64,000 bases of DNA from the NCBI GenBank assembly GCA_037367355.1, contig CM074695.1, forward strand, positions 62,001-126,000. Reading direction: 5' to 3'. The position numbers and the translations under genes are program-made. Numbering within the stretch: the stretch's first letter is position 1; the number at the start of each line of letters is the position of its first letter. The notes under the pieces were generated by a model. It was not told the origin of the DNA and ran no database searches. It worked only from the letters and a program-made list of their open reading frames with translations. The stretch comes from Neoscytalidium dimidiatum (taxonomy: Eukaryota > Ascomycota > Dothideomycetes > Botryosphaeriales > Botryosphaeriaceae). Positions 56,314 to 64,000 of this stretch are shown one piece after another.

Positions 56314-57902
56314 TTACACGGGTTCGGCCTGCCCTGGAAAGTAGGTGGGAGCTGCAGGTTGCAATCTGCGACGTACGGGATGATACTCTAGGAAATGAGA
56401 TTGTTTTTCATTTCGAGACATGAACTTCCGCGTGCGACTCCAGTCTATGTCTGCATGCAGGACGTTAAGAAACGAGATGACCTGGATCACACGATTAGTT
56501 TTTCAAATCCTCTTGTTGTTTACTTTCCAGAAAATGCAAGAGTAGCTTATTACCGGCTTGGTGAACCACCTCCGGTCACCGGATTCAAACCACCCCAGGT
56601 GGCCGCCTGTAGACGTGGTGCATAGTACGGTGAAGGGATTGTTTCGGAATTCTTCAAACGGTAAAGCTTCGTAATGAGATATCTTCATGCATGTGTTAGC
56701 CGGAGATTAAGGAAATAGTGGAAGACGGACTGACCGGATCATCTTCTGCATTGATGGCAAACAACGGTATTCTTACAGCAAGGACAGCATCAACCGAAGA
56801 AGCGTCTCTATAGTAGGCTCCTCTGGTGGGATATCCCCACATTGGTAGTTGGATTGCACTTCATGGCTCAGTCCCGTACCCGCAATGCAAAGAGAGGTAT
56901 TCTTTTCATACCTGTCAAAGTCGAAGAAGTATCTGATCTTCTCTATTGCAGCCGCGGCTATCTTGCGATTCCTCAAAATGATTTCTGCGTGTCTGAAATA
57001 CATACTTAGCGTGGAAATGATGTAATCCTGAGGTTAACAGCCTACCTTTGAACAATTTCTTTCATGCCATTCGCCATGGCATGCGAATATACGTTGAGGC
57101 CCATCCAGCTACGCTTAAGCGCAAGGTCTACAACTTCTAGATTCCAGGGGTTCGAGCAAACTACCGCGGCTCTGATGCCGCAATCCGCACCCTCCTCACC
57201 GAGGTACTACTTGCTTTGCTCCATTAGCTGTCCTCGTGCAGGATGCAGACACAGCTCACTTACGTTTACCAGGATGTTAGCCCCGATCGAGAAGCCGAGG
57301 GCGTAGAGCGGCCTATTTGGGTATTTGCGGCGCAGGAAGCCGACGGTCTGCCGCAGGTCCCACGTCGAGCGCGCGTTGTAAAGCATGCTGCTGGTTAACT
57401 TCGTCTTGCCGCAGCCTCTTGATATCACCACACATGCTTCCCACCCGCCATCTACCAGCGGCGCCAAAGCGTGCTTGATGTAAGGCTCATGCGAGCCCCC
57501 TGAGACCCCATGGAGGGTTATCAGCATCGGCTTGTTGTCCGTAGAGCCCATCAGCTCGCCATCGTTGAAATATGTTGTCAGGGGTGGTAACGACGGGTCC
57601 TCCTCGACATTCTCCTCTCCGTGGACTACGAAATCGACCGAGAAGGTGCCCGGATAGAGATCATTTTCCGACTCAAATATTTGGCGCTTGTACCTGACAG
57701 CCAACTCGGAATTTTTCCTCGCCGTCCATATTGTTTGAAGGTGTCCGTTGCAGAGGAGGAAGCTGGGAAGGTATAGCGGCGTTAGGCGCTTACAAAGATC
57801 CGAGAGCGCGATCGGGCGGTTTGCATGGTCTCTTAGTAATACGGTATCGTCAGAGTGGTGGAAGGAAACCCGGGAAGTCCAAAATCTCTTTAGGAACTCC
57901 AT
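56314..57902 (-). CDS. YheT/EHT1-type alpha/beta hydrolase (acyl esterase / alcohol acyltransferase)
   Basis: Six exons: 57264-57902, 57046-57206, 56912-56992, 56735-56858, 56554-56682 and 56314-56481, give 433 residues. Five introns of 52-72 nt keep frame, and the joined protein follows the family end to end (NGHLQTIWT, LHGVSGGSHEPYI, LGFSIGANILVN|YLGEEGAD, CSNPWNLEVV, YYRDASS, INAEDDP|ISHYEALPF, GGHLGWFE, KP|VISFLNVLHADIDW). The catalytic triad is Ser205, Asp333 or Asp334, and His363. Yeast members Eht1 and Eeb1 make and cleave medium-chain fatty acid ethyl esters. The later exons are short, so frame-by-frame reading recovers only pieces. Its position beside a fatty acid desaturase suggests an acyl-ester or acyl-CoA substrate, which is inference. 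Confidence 0.85.
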
Positions 57903-58757
57903 TCTGAGCTCATCGGTTAGGTCCTGATGACCAGACCGAGACAGGTATGATATTTATATCCCATACATTCAGTGTGCTGTGGTCTCAGGTAATTATACTG
58001 GTGTACCTGTTCAATCAAAATCTAAAGTCGCATTGGCAGTCGTATGTTTCGATTGTTCGGTGATCGTAGCAAATAAAATGTCGAATGTTGAGGCTTCTGA
58101 AGTGGAATAGCTTGCCAAAGCTGGCTACTTCGTAGCAACTTCTAGTGTTTTGGTTCAAATCGAACTCTTCGTAGCTTATTCTCCAAGTAAGTACGGTGTG
58201 TGCAATCATCCAACGTTGGCATGAGTAATGTCACGTCATTCGCCAACTGAGTCAGTCTTGGTGGTCATGTCACATTAGCTCAAAATGACCACAGCTCAAC
58301 TACTATGTTATCAAAGGAGCTGTCAGTGGGATGCAAGAGACGCCATGTATTGATGACCTGGATTCCCTTAGAGTGAGACATGATAATGGCGACACTACTG
58401 CGTATGCTAACGAGAACTTCCCTCAGAAACCTGTTAAACGCATGGCAAACAGACGACTCTACACTTGGCCATTTTAAGATCTATTCGGCCCGACAATGCA
58501 GTCCATTCATCTTAGCGGTAGATTTCAATTATATTTGTTGCTCACATTGACTTGCTCATTCAATGGAGTAAATAAACTTTTCTTTTTTTTTTTGGGTTCT
58601 GGTGGACGTTTGGCAAGAGCAGAAAGTGTCCTGGCCAATTCGCAATCAAAAAGATCTTGTCTATATGTGACTTATCCTTCATCGCAAACTCTTTCCGTAG
58701 TTGGCCATACATACTTCCCTTTAATGGGACTTCTAAGGGCGAGTTTGCAAACAGCTC
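57903..58757. other. Intergenic region
   Basis: An 855-bp AT-rich spacer upstream of the esterase gene and downstream of the desaturase gene, with T10 near 58585. No supported gene. Confidence 0.45.
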
Positions 58758-60067
58758 TTAAACCATGCGCTTATCTGCAGGCTTGACCCAACGATATATC
58801 TGCTGTGCAGGTGTCGTCTTCTCCTCCTCGACCCAGCGGCAGGTGCGAAAAGTCTTCCACAGACTGACCAGAAAGTTTTCTTTGGACTCGTTGTAGAATT
58901 CTCCGAGAAGAGGACGAATCGCGTTGGTAGCCTCACCAGCGTAGTAAAAAGGAATTTTTGGAAAAAGGTGATGGACAACGTGGTCGCTGACAGCCCCATG
59001 AAAGAAGAAGCTGCCGATAAATCCAAGATCACGATCGATGGTGCAAAGGTTGCCCAATGTGAAGTTCCACGTACCTTCACCGTAGTGTGGCACGTTTGGA
59101 TGAGTATGTTGAAGAAATGTGATGGCAACGAGCCAGTGATGGACCCACAAGTAGGGAACCACCCAGAGAAGGGCTACGGTCTGCCAATCCGCAGTCTGAG
59201 CCGCTCTATACAGAGCATATGCGGTACCAGCTAGTCCGATATCAGATAAAGCAACAAGAAACGCCTGTTGAGGAAGAAATAGAACGCTCCAAGGGTCAAA
59301 GTGGCTCGCGCGTTCGGAAAACCATCCCTTGTTGATGTTGTGATCGCCACGGACGGTGCTCTTGTGACCAGCAGAGACGTTGAATAGCAGGTAGGCTTGC
59401 CACCCGAAGATCTGATGAGCGAGAAGCTTGATTGTGGTAACAAGAGGTGTATCTTCGCCGAGCTCCTCAAGGGCCAGAAGAGAGATTCCCTTCTCTCTCG
59501 CTGCTTCTTCAGACGTACGTGGAACAAATGCAACGTCCTTGTCAAGATGCCCGGTATATCGGTGGTGACGTGCGTGAGAGATCTTCCATGAGAAGTAAGG
59601 GACTCCGAGGAACGAATGGCAAAGCCAGCCGATCAGGTCATTGAAATGCTGGTGTTTGGAAAAGGCGCCATGACCGCACTCGTGGGCGAAGATCCAAAGC
59701 CCAGTAAAGACCAATCCTTGAACAAAACCGTAAAGAGTCCAAAGAACGACACTGTTGGTAGACCATTCTACAGGTATGTGTAGGGCAGCGTAGGCAAGGG
59801 TAACTGCCATGGAAACATCACGCGCCAGGTACGCTACAGAGATAAGGACGTTCGGTTTGAAACAGTGAGCAGGTATGGCTCGTTTCAGGTCTCCCAGGCT
59901 TGGGCACTTGGACTGGTCGTTAATAAACGCTCGTTCGGTGGTGGATACCTTGAGTGCATGTTAGCATTGCGAGCACTGTGATCAGGGTTTTGTGGTAAAT
60001 ATACATTGTCTTTAGACGCACAGCCTAATTCAATCTGTTGTAAGACGACAGTCTGCGTAGAGGACAT
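58758..60067 (-). CDS. FAD2-like (delta-12 type) fatty acid desaturase or acetylenase
   Basis: Two exons, 60005-60067 and 58758-59948, give 417 residues. The 56-nt intron has a GCTAAC branch, and the join leads to CPSLGDLKRAIPAHCF, the conserved N terminus of the family. These membrane di-iron enzymes of the ER introduce a double bond (or, in acetylenases, a triple bond) into phospholipid-bound acyl chains. The three histidine boxes are intact: HECGH (110-114), HARHH (146-150) and HVVHH (344-348). Four or more hydrophobic stretches are present. No fused cytochrome b5 domain exists, so it needs a separate b5, and one is encoded 3.5 kb away. Fungal housekeeping delta-12 desaturases are usually longer (about 440-480 residues), so this is more likely a pathway-specific paralogue. 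Confidence 0.9.
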
Positions 60068-60754
60068 TTTGCGTCCCAACTGTTCCCGCTACTGATTCGA
60101 TAGTCCAGATTGAGTGGTATTAATCAGTAAATAAATCTGGAGACGAGGTAACAGTGTTTAAAGAGGCGACATTTTGGATATGACCACTCGATTTGAAGTA
60201 CGGCTTGAGCGCTAAAATTGTCATACGCGATATGATTGTATGACGAACTTTCAGATGAGTCATGCTCAAAGTCAGGTCAACCAAGCAAGCCAGTTCAGAA
60301 ACCGCGCAGTCAAATATACGGTAATAGGTTCTCTTTAGGATTGTGGCGCACCATCGTTGACGAAACGAGACATGCGTGTAGCAAACCAGCCGCGTGGAAC
60401 TTGAGCGTCGACTAGTCTCTCACTTCCACAAGATTGACTAAGAGGATTCTTGACTATAATTGTAATATTACACGATATGAGTGCTCGACTACGCTAGAAA
60501 AGAGGATGCCTGACTGCGCAACGGTGCAAAAAAAAAAAAAAAAAAAGAACCAGGACAGTTGTGGATGACTCAAGTAATGTCACAGCTACCTCTTGTCATA
60601 TTCTAGCCTTTGTAGAGAGAGTAGTGCTGACGTAGTAGCTGCTCCGCTGCTGCTAGTAGGTCAAAATAGAGGTATACTGTTGTAGTATGAGCGAATTGGT
60701 AGTTGCATTGGAGTATTTATTCGAGGAATCTAACATGTCGAATACATCAAGAGT
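60068..60754. other. Intergenic region
   Basis: A 687-bp spacer between two minus-strand genes, with an A18 tract at about 60529-60546. It holds the desaturase promoter. Nothing else seen. Confidence 0.45.
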
Positions 60755-61786
60755 CTACTGTAGTTGAAATCTCTCCTTCAGCCAGTGGATGATGAAAAGC
60801 GCAAGTTCATTGGGCTTTTCGAGCATGGGTCTGTGATGACTGTCGATCTGCTTGATTTGCAAGTCTGGTAAGAACCCTTCTGCCCAGGGGCTTCTGATCG
60901 CCTCGAGTAAGCAAATTTGATCTTTATTAGCCCCAACAAAAAGCGTAGGAACATTTACTACTGCCCGTTCCCGGTCAAGCTGGCTTTCCACAGCGGGTGT
61001 AAATCCGCGAACGATTGCTTTGTACCAACAGAGCGGGCCTTCGAAACCGCCAGACTTCACCCGCGCAAGCCACTCGGCTCTCAAGTCCCTTCCAGGTATT
61101 TTGTAGCTCCGGACGGCATTCACTCCACCATCTTCCAGAAATCGCTGCAGAGCCCCCTTGGTGCAGTACAGATCACGCCGAGCGTCCTCTTGGACTGTAT
61201 GGATGGCGCACCACAGACTCTCGGCATGGTCACGGCAGATGGCTGCGGCTTGATCCGAGGCATAGAACTCCCAATAGCTCCACCTCGGCAGTCCCGTGGC
61301 GCGCTCCACTGCGGCGTTCAGCTTATCCAGATCGAAATCGCGCTTCAATGGCGGCATGTAAGCGACGTTAAGCATGGCGAGGCCGGCGACAAGATGTGGG
61401 AACCAGAGGTATAAGCGCTGAGCTAGGAAGGACCCCCAGTCATGTCCAATTGGGATGACTCGGTCAATTTTCTCCGACGCCAGCAGCTCGGCGATATCGG
61501 TCGCCATGGATTTCGAATCATATGCAGAAGGGTCCGTGGGTTTGGAAGTGCCTCCGTAACCGAGCAGGTCCGGGATGATTATACGGAAAGAGAACGGAAG
61601 AAAGCTTGGAGCTACCTCCGACCATATCTGTGCGGAGTCCGGATATCCATGGAGGAAAAGAAGAGCTGGGAGGAAAGCGGCCGCTTCGGCCTTGGGTGAG
61701 GAATCGTAGAACACGTAGGTCAAGGACCTGGAGGTTGTAAAGATCTTTTCGGTAAATTTGTCCATGCTGATTTGAGCAGTTCTCAT
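60755..61786 (-). CDS. Epoxide-hydrolase-like alpha/beta hydrolase
   Basis: An intronless gene of 343 residues. It has the alpha/beta hydrolase pattern of soluble epoxide hydrolases: the oxyanion motif HGYPD (46-50), LLGYGGTSKP, and a nucleophile elbow GHDWGS with Asp116, which is the residue used by epoxide hydrolases and haloalkane dehalogenases (esterases use Ser). The catalytic His is in DSHHRPMLEKP (317 or 318). A cap region contains WSYWEFY, with Tyr residues that could polarise an epoxide. No signal peptide is seen. The start at 61786 or Met8 (61765) is open. It lies next to a desaturase and in the same orientation; an epoxy or hydroperoxy fatty acid derivative would be a natural substrate, but this is inference. 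Confidence 0.9.
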   Translation of the reverse strand: MRTAQISMDKFTEKIFTTSRSLTYVFYDSSPKAEAAAFLPALLFLHGYPDSAQIWSEVAPSFLPFSFRIIIPDLLGYGGTSKPTDPSAYDSKSMATDIAELLASEKIDRVIPIGHDWGSFLAQRLYLWFPHLVAGLAMLNVAYMPPLKRDFDLDKLNAAVERATGLPRWSYWEFYASDQAAAICRDHAESLWCAIHTVQEDARRDLYCTKGALQRFLEDGGVNAVRSYKIPGRDLRAEWLARVKSGGFEGPLCWYKAIVRGFTPAVESQLDRERAVVNVPTLFVGANKDQICLLEAIRSPWAEGFLPDLQIKQIDSHHRPMLEKPNELALFIIHWLKERFQLQ

Positions 61787-62101
61787 ATGCTTCTTCGATT
61801 TCTTTGCCTGAAGTGATGGTAATGGAAATGCCCCATGTTACTTATGCTCAAAATTTGTTTATCAAGAAAAGCACTGGCAAACTACGGTCTGGAAGGTGGC
61901 TGGATTACGAATGCTCTCTACTCGGCGCATTATTACTGCATTATCTGCGACCATTCGTTGAGTAACGCTAGCCGTACAACCTTCGGAAAGTCATAGGTGG
62001 GGAGGAGTCACTGTATTTACGTGATGCCAACTATGACAGCGGGGAAAGCAGTGCCGCTTTTCGGATGCCGAATTGACTTTCAATCGGCATTAAACAATAC
62101 T
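61787..62101. other. Intergenic region
   Basis: A 315-bp spacer. No feature recognised. Confidence 0.4.
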
Positions 62102-62787
62102 TTAGGCTTGCTCGGCTGACTCTGAAGATTCCATTAGTGGCTCGCGATCCCCTTCGGGCTCGATCTGATGAGTTATTGCATTGGCAAGGGTAAAGATGGC
62201 GTGCGCAGAGGCTAACGAATGGTAGCGTAGATTCGGGCAGCAACGTTGCACGGTATCGACAATTGCTGGAGCCGGTCGCCAGCCACGCCGTGGGGTGTGG
62301 AGGACGAGTCCTGGTGCGTGATAAGACGTACCGGACACTGGCCCAGGCTGCAGGTCAAACGAGACATGAGAAAAGCCGCGTCTGGCCGCCTCGTATGCGA
62401 CTCGGTACGGCCCGCCGCGCACTGTCCTGATACATGTCAAGGCTGCTGATCCTGGCCACAAACGGCCAGCAACGTATGAACGGGTCCGCAACACGTACAC
62501 CAGCTCAAATACGCCGAAAAGAGCTATTGGCCATAGCCCGGCCTTCAGGCGAGCCGCGGGAATTCCACTATGCAACACGATACACGCATGGCAAATGCGG
62601 TGGGCCCAACACAAGCCAAAAACGTTATTATCATTGCAATCATGTTCAGGATCCATAATACGCCTTTGCTCCCGGCCAACATGTCTTCGCATTTGTCAGA
62701 TTTGAAGATCAGTCCAAATCTGCACGGTTGCTCCGCACTGACGCTATTGAATAGGGGCTTCCACACCCGCGGAATTCTCCTCCACAC
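62102..62787 (-). pseudogene. Possible membrane protein fragment, function unknown
   Basis: Two overlapping minus-strand frames look coding. The upstream one (62545-62787) contains a clear hydrophobic helix (GVLWILNMIAMIITFLACVG), and the downstream one (62102-62692) has a second (GLWPIALFGVFELVYVLR) followed by a soluble tail ending at 62102. A 41-nt intron with GTATCG and AAG ends would join them in frame (AFAMR|AGLWPI), but it is shorter than any other intron here. No start codon with support is found upstream; a stop precedes the frame near 62818. It may be a 5'-truncated or decayed gene, or a gene with a hidden first exon. I recognise no family. Confidence 0.35.
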
Positions 62788-64000
62788 TTCTGAGATAAGG
62801 AGATGCCAATCACTTCAAGGGGCTTTGCTTCCGGTATTACTTGTCTTTAGGCTGTATGGTGATATACTAGATGTTTAGTTTGGATGGCATAATTTTACGT
62901 GTAGACGTCAAAAACTTCTGGTTCAATCACGCAATCTATCCTATTCCTGGTTAGGAAACATGCCCCATCAGAAGAGGTCTGTGCAAGTTGGATCACATCT
63001 TCTTTCTGATTTGATAGGTTCCAGGATGATTCTGCGAATCAGTGTACCGTGATAGCGTCTGGATCTTCTGTTCGCACCATTTTCACATGGGACTTCCCAC
63101 ACGCCCTTCCCGCAACATTTTATTGGCCATTGTACCCATCTCGGTTTTTCTTACCATCCTGTCGGATCGAACAAGATCAGGAGGATATGCCAACTGCATC
63201 GCGGAAATCCCTTTCCGTCTAAGAGACATCTACATGCAAGATTTCGGACGCTAGCCTAGCCAGCTCAAATCCCCCGAAGTTGTCGCATCGGGTGACGTGT
63301 ACGGGGCAGGAAGTGATGACGCTAGGTTGCTGCCGCGAAGTCTACTGTCGGAGACTTTGCTGCTGCAATGTTTGGCGTTTAAGTCCTCTAGTGCGCATTT
63401 TTCATCGTAAACTGCTAAAGAGACAGAAACCTCAGGAGTGCCGACCCGCAGGTCCCTGTAGTACCGTTTGAAATGTAGATTGCAGCTCCGTTGCTCAGTA
63501 AAGCTACTGCATGTCTAATACCTTTGCCTGTGCCTTTTTTTTTCCTTTTTATTTTTTGGTTTTGGCGAATGGGGGGCTGCTTTACAAACTGAATCGTATA
63601 TTGACTCTGAAGCATGCACGGGGCTGGCAGCACCTTCCACTAGGAGTTTCGGAGTCTCGGCAATATGAGCTAAGCATGAACTGAACGCCGAGCAGCAAGC
63701 ACATGCAAGACACCTAACGGATTGCCCGAATCAGGGTCGGGAAGATCTGGCACGCCTGGTCCGAGTCTACGCGTTGAGTGAGCGGTGTACGATAATGCTA
63801 GGGCTGGTAGAGTATGTGAGCTCTTCGCAAGATAAAGTTTGAGCTTGTCCACTTCTCGGGCAACGCCTGTGAAAAGTCACTTCGTAGGTTCCGCACTTCA
63901 CTTACATTTTCCCTCCCCTGGTCAGACTGCAAGAGCACACGTACGACCTGGAAGCTTGCGATTTTGAGAATGGCTCAACGATCAGTGGGAAGGATGACGT
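62788..64000. other. Right-edge intergenic DNA
   Basis: No frame here shows domain motifs or a credible exon structure. A T-rich stretch lies at about 63536-63560. Nothing else was seen. Confidence 0.4.

Overview
The window reads as nuclear DNA of a filamentous ascomycete (Pezizomycotina). Most genes carry short spliceosomal introns, mostly 50-60 nt but some 130-240 nt, with GT..AG ends and CTAAC/CTGAC-type branch sites. Typical fungal families are present (a HET-domain protein, a PTH11-like rhodopsin-domain protein, a DUF4048 protein, UGO1), and one short element carries a strong repeat-induced point mutation (RIP) signature. A class such as Dothideomycetes is possible, but the sequence alone does not settle it. 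All gene models were spliced by hand from the sequence; exon limits are given in each entry.

Left part (1-24 kb). An FMN-dependent alpha-hydroxy-acid dehydrogenase (742-2013) is followed by about 7 kb of GC-rich, gene-poor DNA. The only gene I can support there is a 48-residue Cys-rich mini-protein (4709-4855) behind a clear TATA box. Then come a nitrilase (9346-10769), a DHA2-type MFS transporter, a secreted GH125 alpha-mannosidase, a PTH11-like receptor with polythreonine and polyglycine tracts, two tandem small-protein genes with TATA boxes, and an alpha-methylacyl-CoA racemase-like CoA transferase.

Middle part (23.6-51.6 kb). This is mainly conserved housekeeping content: SRP54 divergent from RRP15; a mitochondrially targeted periplasmic-binding-protein-like gene divergent from a flavin monooxygenase; calcineurin A; a mitochondrial Mmc1-like membrane protein; AP-1 mu; the mitochondrial ferredoxin YAH1 divergent from the fusion factor UGO1; a HET-domain gene; a DUF4048 gene; and a GCK-III/Ste20-type kinase.

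Right part (52.4-62.8 kb). This accessory block looks like an undescribed lipid-modifying cluster. It holds a P450 whose I-helix lacks the usual acid, a cytochrome b5 with a two-helix membrane tail, an EHT1/YheT-type acyl esterase, a FAD2-like desaturase or acetylenase, and an epoxide-hydrolase-like alpha/beta hydrolase. A 654-bp RIP-mutated element with 17-bp terminal inverted repeats sits inside it. A plausible pathway is desaturation or acetylenation of a fatty acyl chain, P450 rearrangement or cleavage of an oxygenated intermediate with the b5 as possible electron donor, then ester and epoxide processing. That pathway is inference. The last 1.2 kb holds no supported gene.
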